Assembly (NCBI GenBank): GCA_023053575.1
Contig: JAKZAP010000014.1
Span: 22,594,938-22,658,937, forward strand
Origin: Branchinecta lynchi
Lineage: Eukaryota; Arthropoda; Branchiopoda; Anostraca; Branchinectidae
Length of the DNA: 64,000 bases
Direction of reading: 5' to 3'
Part shown: piece after piece, positions 11,733 through 21,480 of the stretch
How positions within the stretch are numbered: the first letter of the stretch is position 1
How the letters are laid out: the number at the start of each line of letters is the position of its first letter
The notes under the pieces: generated by a model
The model's input: the letters and a program-made list of their open reading frames with translations, nothing else
Told to the model about the DNA's origin: nothing
The model's database searches: none
Position numbers and translations under genes: made by a program

Positions 11733-12065
11733 TCTTCTTGTTCAACTTCGGGGAAGGAAACAAACCTGTAACAAATAACTGAAGCTTCTACCGACTATAA
11801 ATATCTTATTAAGGTAAATTATCTTCAAGTACCAGTATAATGAAAAAACTAGTCCTGAGATTTAATTTTTGACAACGACGCTGTTTTTGCTGCATGATTG
11901 GGGCGATGACAGGAAAGGGTTTTTTCTGCATTTTGATCAACTTCGGTTTTTTCATTAATAAGGGGCTGAAAACTTAAATATTATTGTATTAATGACCTCG
12001 TTCTACGTTTCTATTATGATTACTTGCCTGAATCTATTACTTTGAATAATCACTGCACGGAAAAA

Positions 12066-13814
12066 CTAGTGCTGAGATTTAATTTTTGACACGGCTGCTG
12101 TTTTTGCTGCACGATTGGGGCGACGGCAGGAAATATTTTTTTCTGCATTTTGATCGACTTCGGTTTTGTTGTTAATAAGGGATTGAGGCTTAAATTTTCT
12201 TCCCTTAATAACCCCGTTCCACGTTTCCGGTAAAGAGTACTCGCCTGTATCTCGGTTAATGCCTGTTCGGTTTTTCTTTATCTCAACGGCTTCTCGAATG
12301 GTTTGATGGAGTCCGGTGCACGTTGCAAGAATTTGGGCTTTTTCAAAATGTACTGAATGGGATGGGTTTTCGAAAATATGTTCTGCAAGTGCAGATTTGA
12401 AAGTATAGTTATGACGGTGTCCATTGGAGAGGGCGTGGTCAATTTCTTGCTCATGCTCTGCAAGTCGTTTTCCGAAAGTTCTCTCTGTCCTTCCTACGTA
12501 ACGCTTTCCGCAATCACAAGGTATTGAATAAATGCCTCTTTGGTACTGATTTGGGACTTTATCTTTTCCGGAGTTTAGGTAAGACAGCAAAGTATTTTGG
12601 GTTCTGTGAAAGACTTGGATGTTGTATTTTTTCAAACTTTTGGACAATTTTTCGGTTACTCCGCGGACGTACGGAAGGTAAACGCGGGCATTTTTTTCTT
12701 CTACCTCACCATTACTAGTAGGACTTACAGGATCTTTGGGGGATGAATGCAGCTTCAGTCGTCTTCTGATGATCTGTTCAACCAGTTGAATGGGGTATTT
12801 GTTTCCAAACAGGACGTCCCGAATGTGGCAAAGTTCGTCATCTAGGAGATTTTTGTCGCAAATTTTGATGGCTCGGTCGACTAGTGAGATAACTACTCCG
12901 CGTTTCACATATTCTGGCTGGTAAGAATCATATGGAAGGTATCGATCGTTGTGGGTGGGTTTTCTGTAGACTGAGCAGACAAAACTTCCTTCACTGTTAG
13001 CAATCAAAACATCTAGGTACGGCAGCTTCTGTGCATCATTTTCAAATTCAATCGTGAACTGGATAGTCGGTTGAATTGAGTTTAAAGTGTCAACGAAACT
13101 CACAATGTCTGTTTTTTGGCCTTCCCATGCTGTGAAACCATCATCAACATAACGTTTGTAGAAACTTGGAACCATCGGCGCGATACTGAAAGCGATTTCT
13201 TCAATTTTCCTTAGCGTTAATTCGGCGAGTCCCTGCGAAATAGAGCTCCCCATCGCTGCTCCTTCATGCTGCCAGTAGAATTGCCCCATGTAGATGAAAT
13301 ATGTTGATTCCCAAACAAGTTTAAAACAATCTAGTATTTGGCTTACAGTTAGGGGGGTTTTGTCTGACAGTTCGGGATAGTTTTCTAGTGCTTCTTTTAG
13401 GGCATCTAGGGTGAAATCTTTCCTGAGACTGGTGAACAAAGATACAGCATCAATGCTTGCTTTTTGCGTTTCTTTGGTGACAGGGTATTTTCTTAACTCT
13501 TGGACAAAATCAATGGAATTTTTGATGTAATGCGGCCCTGAATCTAGGAGTGGCCTTATTAACGAAGCTAGAAATCTGTCTAATTTTTTAGTAGGGGCTC
13601 GAACGTTTGCTACTATTGGGCGAAGGGGTCTACCTGTTTTGTGCACTTTAACTACTCCATAGAAACGCGGTGCTACCGGCCCGGTTACTTTTAGGAACTG
13701 TTTCTGGGATTTTGAAATAGGGAGACTTTCTACGAGGTTTCTTACTTTTTTGTCAATGGATGGGGTTGGATCACTTGGTATTGGGGTGTAGACATCTTTG
13801 TCTGCTAGGAGGTT
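12066..13814 (-). pseudogene. PLE RT/GIY-YIG fragment, 5'-truncated
   Basis: The frame is open on the minus strand from the inverted junction at 13814 to the stop at 12066, about 582 codons. It starts inside the RT fingers at the residues matching LLADKDVYTPI of the full protein, so the N-terminal third is missing and no native start exists. An internal Met (MHKTGRPLRP, 13646) is the first ATG. Motif A (SIDAVSLFT), MGSSISQG, YVDD, LPYLDV and the GIY...YVG endonuclease motif are all intact. A serine-to-proline difference from the full copy (PVSPTSN against PVSSTSN) is one of very few changes, so this is a recent copy. Confidence 0.92.
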
Positions 13815-14639
13815 ATCTCACTAGTCGACCGAGCCATCAAAATTTGCGACAAAAATCTCCTAGATGACGAACTTTGCCACATTCGGGACGTCCTGTTTGG
13901 AAACAAATACCCCATTCAACTGGTTGAACAGATCATCAGAAGACGACTGAAGCTGCATTCATCCCCCAAAGATCCTGTAAGTTCTACTAGTAATGGTGAG
14001 GTAGAAGAAAAAAATGCCCGCGTTTACCTTCCGTACGTCCGCGGAGTAACCGAAAAATTGTCCAAAAGTTTGAAAAAATACAACATCCAAGTCTTTCACA
14101 GAACCCAAAATACTTTGCTGTCTTACCTAAACTCCGGAAAAGATAAAGTCCCAAATCAGTACCAAAGAGGCATTTATTCAATACCTTGTGATTGCGGAAA
14201 GCGTTACGTAGGAAGGACAGAGAGAACTTTCGGAAAACGACTTGCAGAGCATGAGCAAGAAATTGACCACGCCCTCTCCAATGGACACCGTCATAACTAT
14301 ACTTTCAAATCTGCACTTGCAGAACATATTTTCGAAAACCCATCCCATTCAGTACATTTTGAAAAAGCCCAAATTCTTGCAACGTGCACCGGACTCCATC
14401 AAACCATTCGAGAAGCCGTTGAGATAAAGAAAAACCGAACAGGCATTAACCGAGATACAGGCGAGTACTCTTTACCGGAAACGTGGAACGGGGTTATTAA
14501 GGGAAGAAAATTTAAGCCTCAATCCCTTATTAACAACAAAACCGAAGTCGATCAAAATGCAGAAAAAAATATTTCCTGCCGTCGCCCCAATCGTGCAGCA
14601 AAAACAGCAGCCGTGTCAAAAATTAAATCTCAGCACTAG
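13812..14639 (+). pseudogene. PLE C-terminal fragment (linker plus GIY-YIG endonuclease)
   Basis: The frame is open from the junction (VISLVDRAIKICDKN...) to the stop ending at 14639, 275 codons. It lacks the whole polymerase active site and keeps the linker and the complete GIY-YIG domain (RGIYSIPCDCG, RYVGRTER). It is intact to the native stop but has no native start; the first ATG is at 14058. It probably encodes nothing on its own and mainly contributes the terminal repeat. Confidence 0.88.
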
Positions 14640-14972
14640 TTTTTCCGTGCAGTGATTATTCAAAGTAATAGATTCAGGCAAGTAATCATAATAGAAACGT
14701 AGAACGAGGTCATTAATACAATAATATTTAAGTTTTCAGCCCCTTATTAATGAAAAAACCGAAGTTGATCAAAATGCAGAAAAAACCCTTTCCTGTCATC
14801 GCCCCAATCATGCAGCAAAAACAGCGTCGTTGTCAAAAATTAAATCTCAGGACTAGTTTTTTCATTATACTGGTACTTGAAGATAATTTACCTTAATAAG
14901 ATATTTATAGTCGGTAGAAGCTTCAGTTATTTGTTACAGGTTTGTTTCCTTCCCCGAAGTTGAACAAGAAGA

Positions 14973-15040
14973 TTGACAGCCTGACGAGGACCCTTGCCAA
15001 GAAGGGCCGAAATATCGCTGATGAAAAATCAGAGCTGACG
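14973..15040 (+). ncRNA. Hammerhead-like ribozyme in upstream terminal repeat of the full PLE
   Basis: The layout fits a type I hammerhead. The stem I strand TTGACAGC is followed by core CTGACGA (14981-14987), then stem II (GG-A-CCCTT, loop GCCAAG, AAGGG-CC, with a bulged A), GAAA (15009-15012), a short stem III region and the stem I return strand GCTGACG (15034-15040). A 4-bp stem I plus an outer pair forms after an A-A mismatch. Cleavage should follow A15033, but the preceding base, normally U pairing with the last A of GAAA, is G (15032). Other PLE relics here have the expected U. Confidence 0.7.
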
Positions 15041-15066
15041 TATCCGTGTAAACATTGTTTGAATAA

Positions 15067-17658
15067 ATGTCTCAAAGTCAGCTTGGGCTCAAAGAATATT
15101 TATCTACGAAGTACGGAACTTTCACAGCCCAGACATGCAGACAATTATCCAACTTGGCCGGAAGGAAAGGACAAGTGATAAACCAACTGAAGTTTTTAGT
15201 AAGATGCAGAGACAACGGACTAATCCCAACTTCAATGCTTCACAACATTGGACACCCGGACTCGAGGAATAAGAAGAAAGTGGAGCAACGTATTTCACAG
15301 ATTCTCCTTAAAGACACGATTGCCGGTTTAAGATCAAAATGGGCGATGACATCACGCGAATTCGACCATCTCAAAGAAACCCTCATGGAAAATGTTGATG
15401 ATCATGACAAGCCAAAAATCGAAAAAGTAATCTCTGCTAGATTTGAAAATTCCTGTTGGAAACACCGCGAAAAGCTGCGGAAAAAATATTCTCGACTTCA
15501 AAACAAAAACTACAGTAAAACCCAGATTTACAGTCCGAAAGTTCTCCCTGGACCTTCCGTACTAAATTTTAGCTCCAAAACTTTATCTCCAACACAAATT
15601 AATGCATTGTCCCATGGATGTAAATTCAACATCGCGCCCCGTGAACCACCAGTAGAAGAATTTGTAGCAAGTTTTGAGACAGGTCTTTTCCATGAAGATG
15701 CAAAAGTAGATGATTTTGAAAAAGCAAGAGTAGATGCAGCCCACTTGCTACAGTCCCGAATCAACATCCCTCCAGAACCGAACCTCCCGAAAGAAGAATT
15801 GCAAGCCCTGAAGAGCCTAAGGAAAGACGGATCTCTTATCACCACAAAAGCTGACAAAGGTAACGCCATTGTAGTCCTTGACCAGAACGAGTACGACACG
15901 AAAATTCGAAACCTCCTAGCAGACAAAGATGTCTACACCCCAATACCAAGTGATCCAACCCCATCCATTGACAAAAAAGTAAGAAACCTCGTAGAAAGTC
16001 TCCCTATTTCAAAATCCCAGAAACAGTTCCTAAAAGTAACCGGGCCGGTAGCACCGCGTTTCTATGGAGTAGTTAAAGTGCACAAAACAGGTAGACCCCT
16101 TCGCCCAATAGTAGCAAACGTTCGAGCCCCTACTAAAAAATTAGACAGATTTCTAGCTTCGTTAATAAGGCCACTCCTAGATTCAGGGCCGCATTACATC
16201 AAAAATTCCATTGATTTTGTCCAAGAGTTAAGAAAATACCCTGTCACCAAAGAAACGCAAAAAGCAAGCATTGATGCTGTATCTTTGTTCACCAGTCTCA
16301 GGAAAGATTTCACCCTAGATGCCCTAAAAGAAGCACTAGAAAACTATCCCGAACTGTCAGACAAAACCCCCCTAACTGTAAGCCAAATACTAGATTGTTT
16401 TAAACTTGTTTGGGAATCAACATATTTCATCTACATGGGGCAATTCTACTGGCAGCATGAAGGAGCAGCGATGGGGAGCTCTATTTCGCAGGGACTCGCC
16501 GAATTAACGCTAAGGAAAATTGAAGAAATCGCTTTCAGTATCGCGCCGATGGTTCCAAGTTTCTACAAACGTTATGTTGATGATGGTTTCACAGCATGGG
16601 AAGGCCAAAAAACAGACATTGTGAGTTTCGTTGACACTTTAAACTCAATTCAACCGACTATCCAGTTCACGATTGAATTTGAAAATGATGCACAGAAGCT
16701 GCCGTACCTAGATGTTTTGATTGCTAACAGTGAAGGAAGTTTTGTCTGCTCAGTCTACAGAAAACCCACCCACAACGATCGATACCTTCCATATGATTCT
16801 TACCAGCCAGAATATGTGAAACGCGGAGTAGTTATCTCACTAGTCGACCGAGCCATCAAAATTTGCGACAAAAATCTCCTAGATGACGAACTTTGCCACA
16901 TTCGGGACGTCCTGTTTGGAAACAAATACCCCATTCAACTGGTTGAACAGATCATCAGAAGACGACTGAAGCTGCATTCATCCCCCAAAGATCCTGTAAG
17001 TTCTACTAGTAATGGTGAGGTAGAAGAAAAAAATGCCCGCGTTTACCTTCCGTACGTCCGCGGAGTAACCGAAAAATTGTCCAAAAGTTTGAAAAAATAC
17101 AACATCCAAGTCTTTCACAGAACCCAAAATACTTTGCTGTCTTACCTAAACTCCGGAAAAGATAAAGTCCCAAATCAGTACCAAAGAGGCATTTATTCAA
17201 TACCTTGTGATTGCGGAAAGCGTTACGTAGGAAGGACAGAGAGAACTTTCGGAAAACGACTTGCAGAGCATGAGCAAGAAATTGACCACGCCCTCTCCAA
17301 TGGACACCGTCATAACTATACTTTCAAATCTGCACTTGCAGAACATATTTTCGAAAACCCATCCCATTCAGTACATTTTGAAAAAGCCCAAATTCTTGCA
17401 ACGTGCACCGGACTCCATCAAACCATTCGAGAAGCCGTTGAGATAAAGAAAAACCGAACAGGCATTAACCGAGATACAGGCGAGTACTCTTTACCGGAAA
17501 CGTGGAACGGGGTTATTAAGGGAAGAAAATTTAAGCCTCAATCCCTTATTAACAACAAAACCGAAGTCGATCAAAATGCAGAAAAAAATATTTCCTGCCG
17601 TCGCCCCAATCGTGCAGCAAAAACAGCAGCCGTGTCAAAAATTAAATCTCAGCACTAG
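15067..17658 (+). CDS. Penelope-like reverse transcriptase with GIY-YIG endonuclease, 863 aa
   Basis: This is the single polyprotein of a Penelope-like element. It copies element RNA into DNA, with the C-terminal nuclease thought to nick the target. It is uninterrupted. A TAA abuts the ATG, fixing the start, and the first 15 or so codons lie within the terminal repeat. Residues about 1-180 are a basic N-terminal region. About 258-300 holds the ITTKADKGNAIVVLD motif typical of Penelope, and about 335-355 RFYGVVKVHKTGRPLRPIV. RT motif A is SIDAVSLFT with D403, motif B is AAMGSSISQG (M469), motif C is YVDD (503-506), and LPYLDVL...YRKPTHNDRY follows (545-572). The GIY-YIG domain runs from about 706: GIYSIPCDCG (708-717), RYVGRTER (719-726), then a conserved tail to ETWNGVI (about 815). 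The length is normal for the family. With all catalytic motifs and near-identical neighbouring copies, it looks recently active. Confidence 0.95.
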   Translation: MSQSQLGLKEYLSTKYGTFTAQTCRQLSNLAGRKGQVINQLKFLVRCRDNGLIPTSMLHNIGHPDSRNKKKVEQRISQILLKDTIAGLRSKWAMTSREFDHLKETLMENVDDHDKPKIEKVISARFENSCWKHREKLRKKYSRLQNKNYSKTQIYSPKVLPGPSVLNFSSKTLSPTQINALSHGCKFNIAPREPPVEEFVASFETGLFHEDAKVDDFEKARVDAAHLLQSRINIPPEPNLPKEELQALKSLRKDGSLITTKADKGNAIVVLDQNEYDTKIRNLLADKDVYTPIPSDPTPSIDKKVRNLVESLPISKSQKQFLKVTGPVAPRFYGVVKVHKTGRPLRPIVANVRAPTKKLDRFLASLIRPLLDSGPHYIKNSIDFVQELRKYPVTKETQKASIDAVSLFTSLRKDFTLDALKEALENYPELSDKTPLTVSQILDCFKLVWESTYFIYMGQFYWQHEGAAMGSSISQGLAELTLRKIEEIAFSIAPMVPSFYKRYVDDGFTAWEGQKTDIVSFVDTLNSIQPTIQFTIEFENDAQKLPYLDVLIANSEGSFVCSVYRKPTHNDRYLPYDSYQPEYVKRGVVISLVDRAIKICDKNLLDDELCHIRDVLFGNKYPIQLVEQIIRRRLKLHSSPKDPVSSTSNGEVEEKNARVYLPYVRGVTEKLSKSLKKYNIQVFHRTQNTLLSYLNSGKDKVPNQYQRGIYSIPCDCGKRYVGRTERTFGKRLAEHEQEIDHALSNGHRHNYTFKSALAEHIFENPSHSVHFEKAQILATCTGLHQTIREAVEIKKNRTGINRDTGEYSLPETWNGVIKGRKFKPQSLINNKTEVDQNAEKNISCRRPNRAAKTAAVSKIKSQH

Positions 17659-17884
17659 TTTTTCCGTGCAGTGATTATTCAAAGTAATAGATTCAGGCAA
17701 GTAATCATAATAGAAACGTAGAACGAGGTCATTAATACAATAATATTTAAGTTTTCAGCCCCTTATTAATGAAAAAACCGAAGTTGATCAAAATGCAGAA
17801 AAAACCCTTTCCTGTCATCGCCCCAATCATGCAGCAAAAACAGCGTCGTTGTCAAAAATTAAATCTCAGGACTAGTTTTTTCAT
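17470..17884 (+). repeat. Tandem duplication of the PLE C-terminal coding end
   Basis: About 190 bp ending at the stop (17470-17660) is followed, about 220 bp on, by a diverged second copy (about 17690-17884). The second copy still translates as TEVDQNAEKTLSCHRPNHAA and ...SKIKSQD then stop, but its first half has lost the frame. The same duplication is present in copies A (11820-12250) and B (14450-14866), so it belongs to the element and is not a local accident. Confidence 0.85.
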
Positions 17885-18121
17885 TATACTGGTACTTGAA
17901 GATAATTTACCTTAATAAGATATTTATAGTCGGTAGAAGCTTCAGTTATTTGTTACAGGTTTGTTTCCTTCCCCGAAGTTGAACAAGAAGATTGACAGCC
18001 TGACGAGGACCCTTGCCAAGAAGGGCCGAAATATCGCTGATGAAAAATCAGAGCTGACGTATCCGTGTAAACATTGTTTGAATAAATGTCTCAAAGTCAG
18101 CTTGGGCTCAAAGAATATTTA
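17659..18121 (+). mobile_element. 3' region and terminal repeat of full PLE copy
   Basis: It matches 14640-15113. Contents in order: decayed duplicate of the coding end, a segment with GGTAGAAGCTTCAG, the hammerhead-like ribozyme, and the repeat of the first 12-13 codons of the PLE frame (ATG at 18086) up to the 13-bp flanking repeat. Confidence 0.88.
17992..18059 (+). ncRNA. Hammerhead-like ribozyme in downstream terminal repeat
   Basis: Identical to 14973-15040, with core CTGACGA at 18000-18006 and GAAA at 18028-18031. It shares the G (18051) in place of the U expected before the cleavage-site A. Confidence 0.65.
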
Positions 18122-18134
18122 TCTAATAAAATGT
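18122..18134. repeat. Right 13-bp direct repeat (target duplication) of the PLE block
   Basis: An exact repeat of 11626-11638. Downstream, GTAGCTGACTTATCCG continues the older element interrupted at 11638. Confidence 0.8.
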
Positions 18135-18245
18135 AGCTGACTTATCCGTTTTGCTCCGTCAAACATGATTCGCAGCCGGCTTGGGCTGAAGGATTATTTA
18201 GGGACGGGCTTACGACTGAAGCCGGGCAGTGCCAAAGTTAACAAT
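18135..18245 (+). mobile_element. Older PLE (subfamily 2), right half of the split copy
   Basis: It begins AGCTGACTTATCCG, the stem I return strand of a hammerhead whose 5' part lies at 11585-11625. It continues with ATGATTCGCAGCCGGC and GGGCTGAAGGATTATT, matching relics at 5836 and 7112. Translated from 18165 it gives IRSRLGLKDYL, the counterpart of SQSQLGLKEYL at the start of the intact PLE protein. Confidence 0.75.
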
Positions 18246-18889
18246 TTTTTTTTTAAACGACTCGGATTGTCTTTGACTAAACTGAACGCTCGGGTCCTCG
18301 GCGAGGCCAAAATAAACGACTGCTACTACTCAGGAAAAGGCAGGGGGGGGGGGTAATCCCCCCTCCCCTGCCGTCCCCCTTCAGACCACCCCTGACCATT
18401 TATTATCAAATAGCCTCGAATTCTCCCATCCTGACGTGTGGACTACTATGACAGCTAATGAGTAGGAACAGCTGTGTTTTATCCTATAAAAATGAACTGA
18501 TTCTTGAACGTGCGTCATTCTGAATCTCCTGGGAACACTCAGAGAAAGGACTTCATAGTTGAGGTAATCTCACAAATCCCCATGAGTATGAGCGGTTCGC
18601 ACTCGTCGGAAAGACAAATATTTTTATTGGAGACTACAAACAAACACGGAAAATAAGTTAATATAGATGCTCTAGATTGAAAAACCGTGGTTGGACTTCT
18701 CATCTTTTTCGTGCTCTTGGCTCCTCCTCCTTGCTGAAAAGATAATTTTGTGCAAAAGAACAGGAAAAAGTTCATTTGTGAATTGTTCCAGTAACCATTG
18801 TGAAGAGTAGAACAGTCCATAAGATCCTCACATTTTCTCCGGACGATGAACAGAGCCAGTGAATAAATAGTAGTTTGTTTTAATGAAAT
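18246..18889. other. No gene seen; G/C-run palindrome
   Basis: A G-run and C-run form a near palindrome at 18339-18372 (GCAGGGGGG ... CCCCTGC). No coding signal. Confidence 0.4.
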
Positions 18890-19236
18890 TAGAGTTAGGC
18901 GATATTCGAATTGGGTAACGATATATCGGTATATCGTACCAAATGTAAATACCGATATCGAAAACTATATTTGTTCATTTATAATTATTGTAAATAATCC
19001 AACATAAGTCACATTTATGTGTCAGAAATTGGAGCAACATGTTCTCCGTAATTCAGTCTTTATTTGTTCGAAGTTCGAGTTGATGCAAGATGCTTTTTCA
19101 CGACAATTTTGCTGTTAAATTTTGATGAAATGAGACGTATACTATAGGGAAGAGGGTACCAAACGGTATATCAGTTATCGAATATCGAAATTGAAAACGT
19201 CGATGTATTGAAAAATTCAAATATCGACCAACACTA
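18890..19236. mobile_element. hAT-type MITE with GGCGATAT ends
   Basis: The ends TAGAGTTAGGCGATATTCG and, inward from the right, TAGTGTTGGTCGATATTTG match at about 18 of 23 positions. Imperfect 8-bp flanks AATGAAAT and AATGAAGG (6 of 8) fit a hAT-style duplication. The 347-bp body is rich in ATATCGGTATATCG-type palindromes. No transposase. Confidence 0.65.
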
Positions 19237-19292
19237 AATGAAGGCTGACTCTGTACACGAATCATAACGCAGCTCTTCAGAGAACTTGTTTA

Positions 19293-20342
19293 TTGGGATC
19301 CCAAAACGTAAGTGGAGGGATACCTATGACATCACAAAAGTTGTCCGTCCGTCCGTCTGTAAGCGCGATAACTCTCGAAGGAATGAGATTTTTTTTGGAT
19401 GAAACTTGGTGTGAGGATTGTTTGGGTCAAGGGTAAGGTCGAGTTCGTAGATGGGCTCTGTAGCCCTATATTTGGGGGTGGGGGTTCAAGTTAAGGCACA
19501 AACAATATATTTGTAAACAGCTAATGTGACAGTCCATTATGAGGTAAGAAGACATGCTGAGCACGATGGTGAAAACCATTTTCTCGCTGGACGAGTAGTT
19601 CGTCCGGAATCTGGCAAAAAACGTAAAGTTGGTTAAAAATAAAAGTTTCATTTCAAGTTGATTAAATATTTGATTTAGGGGTAAGAAGACATGCGAGTAT
19701 GATGGTGAAAATCATTTTCTCGCCGGACAAGCAGTTCGTCCGGAATTCGGCCAAAACCGGAAATTTGGTTCGAAGTAACAGATTCATTTGAATTTGATTA
19801 AATAATTGATTTAGGGGTAAGAAGACATGCTGAAAGCGATGGTGAAAAACCGGAAAATAACCGGCCCAAACCGGAAAATATGTTAAAAGCAATAGCTGTA
19901 TCTGAAGTTGATTAGATGATAGATTTAGAGGTAAGAAGAGACGCTCAGTCTTTATATGATGATCATTTTTTTCCCGGACTTATAATTAGTCCGGAATCCG
20001 GTTGTACCCGCATTTTTTTTCGAAGTCAAGTTTTATTTAAAGTTGATTAGATGTTCTTTATAGGGATAAGGAGATACGCCGGTTTCGTTTCTGAATTATC
20101 TTTTTTTGATGGACTAGTAGTTCGCTCGGAATTCGGGCGAAACCGCGACTTTGGCAGTAGTAAAGCAGGAAGTTTCGGTCAATATCGTCAAAATAGATAT
20201 GGCTTATAGAGGTATAGATAGATAGGTAGATAGAGTATCTGAACTCGGGTTTTCTCTGATGATTAGCCTGGGAAGACAAGACCCAATTGTCTGGATCAAA
20301 TCTTAGATTTTTGGGATCCCATCGAAATCTTTGGTCTTGTTT
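19293..20342 (+). mobile_element. Family B repeat, forward copy
   Basis: It starts TTGGGATCCCAAAACG with the GTCCGTCCGTCC stretch and ends ATCTTTGGTCTTGTT. Between them are several units of about 130 bp, each with 'ggggtaagaagacatgctga', a CCGGACAAG module and 'gttgattagatg'. No coding capacity. Confidence 0.8.
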
Positions 20343-20847
20343 CTTTGGTGGCCTCTAGTTGCCACGGGCAGGGTCTTTCTTCATCGGGGGCTTTCGATTG
20401 GGTAGAAGGCTTGGGTTCAGATCTGTACCCGTGGGTGTAGTCAAGAAGAGGTCGAATGCATGGTTGCCACAGGTGATGATTTATGATGATGGGTTGATTT
20501 CTGAACTTCACTCAAATCATCAGTCTTTTATTGGGTAAGAGTATCCAGCATTTGACACTGTGTATCGGATCCTGCGTTAGGCATAGGGTATGCCAAACGC
20601 CAGTTCACTCATACCCAGGGTTTTGCATAGGGTATCGACAAATCAGGGGTTTGTGGTAGACTGGGGTAACCAGCCAGCTTGATTTAGTCTTGATTTTGTT
20701 CTGATATAACCAATAGCTATTTCTTTCAAGTTTAACCGACAAGGGCTGAGTTAGGAAAATGTACTTACCCGTTATTTATTCACTTTAAGTTTAGCTGAAA
20801 AGCCAACTTATTTTTTTGTCATTTTGTCATTTTGTCAACATCTGTTT
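20343..20847. other. Unassigned spacer
   Basis: The phrase TTTCTGAACTTCACTCAAA...CATCA near 20500 recurs near 21725 in altered form, so part of this stretch is a low-copy repeat. No gene is visible. Confidence 0.4.
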
Positions 20848-21480
20848 ATGACGTTCAGAATATCTGCGGCCGCCCCCACAGCGTAAATTCTACTATGACG
20901 CGGGAAATTTTGATCTCAACATAGGCGCGCTTTTCAGTGGGAAGTGGGGAGTACTGGTGACATTGGTGAAGAAATGCTTAATGACTGAACAAAAAAATAT
21001 ATCTTTCTCGTAAGGCGTACAACAAAAATACAAGTGCATAGAGGTCCCACAAATCACGCGGAAATTCCGCTATTTGAAAATCGATCATTCGTGAATAGTG
21101 GAATAACGAAGTAACACATTTTCAGCGGGTCTTCAAGCTAGTTTAAGCGGAGTGATGGGTAACTAGATTGTCCTATCCCAGCTCTTTTCGGGTAAACTTT
21201 ACTCGATTAAAATGCGTTATTTCGTTGCTCCGCTGTTCACGAATAATCGATTTTCATATAGTGGAATTTCCCTGTTGGATTTGTGGTACCTCTATGCGCT
21301 TGCACCTGTGTTACATGCTTGACGAAAACGATTTGCGAAAAATATGTGTTCACGCAGCGAGCTACGTTCGCGAGCTGACCACTGGCCACTGAAAAGCCGC
21401 GTTTGTATTGAGATTCAAATTTTCCGCTGCATAGTATAATTTTGCGTTGTGAGGACGGCCGTAGATATTCTGAACGTCAT
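20848..21480. mobile_element. Long foldback element, about 300-bp arms
   Basis: The ends are ATGACGTTCAGAATATCT and its exact reverse complement. Pairing continues inward through GCATAGAGGTCCCACAAAT (about 21040) and its partner near 21280, and through ATCGATCATTCGTGAA and its partner near 21240. The centre is near 21160. A fragment (AACGAAGTAACACATTTT) recurs near 30312. No transposase frame and no clear target duplication. Confidence 0.75.

Larger units (their letters stand above)
11639..13814 (-). mobile_element. PLE copy A: inverted, 5'-truncated
   Basis: This copy reads leftward and is nearly identical to 15913-18085 of the full element. It contains the C-terminal 580 or so codons, the 3' region and most of the terminal repeat. 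Its 3' end stops about 35 bp short of the end seen in the plus copies. It joins copy B head to head at 13812-13814, where 3 bases (GTT) belong to both copies. Confidence 0.92.
13812..15113 (+). mobile_element. PLE copy B: direct, 5'-truncated, carries upstream terminal repeat
   Basis: The sequence matches 16831-18126 with no difference that I found. It supplies the terminal repeat that precedes the full copy, so B and C are in head-to-tail tandem, the usual source of Penelope 'pseudo-LTRs'. It includes the whole 3' region and ends by running directly into the coding region of copy C. Confidence 0.92.

Noticed and set aside
12524..12718. 64-codon frame antisense to the PLE, present three times (12524, 13987, 17006)
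   Set aside because: It is a mirror of the GIY-YIG/linker coding sequence; its conservation only reflects the identical PLE copies.
11639..18121. Interpretation as an LTR retrotransposon with long terminal repeats
   Set aside because: The polymerase has Penelope-type motifs and a GIY-YIG nuclease, with no protease, RNase H or integrase. The direct repeats arise from a tandem truncated copy and continue into coding sequence.
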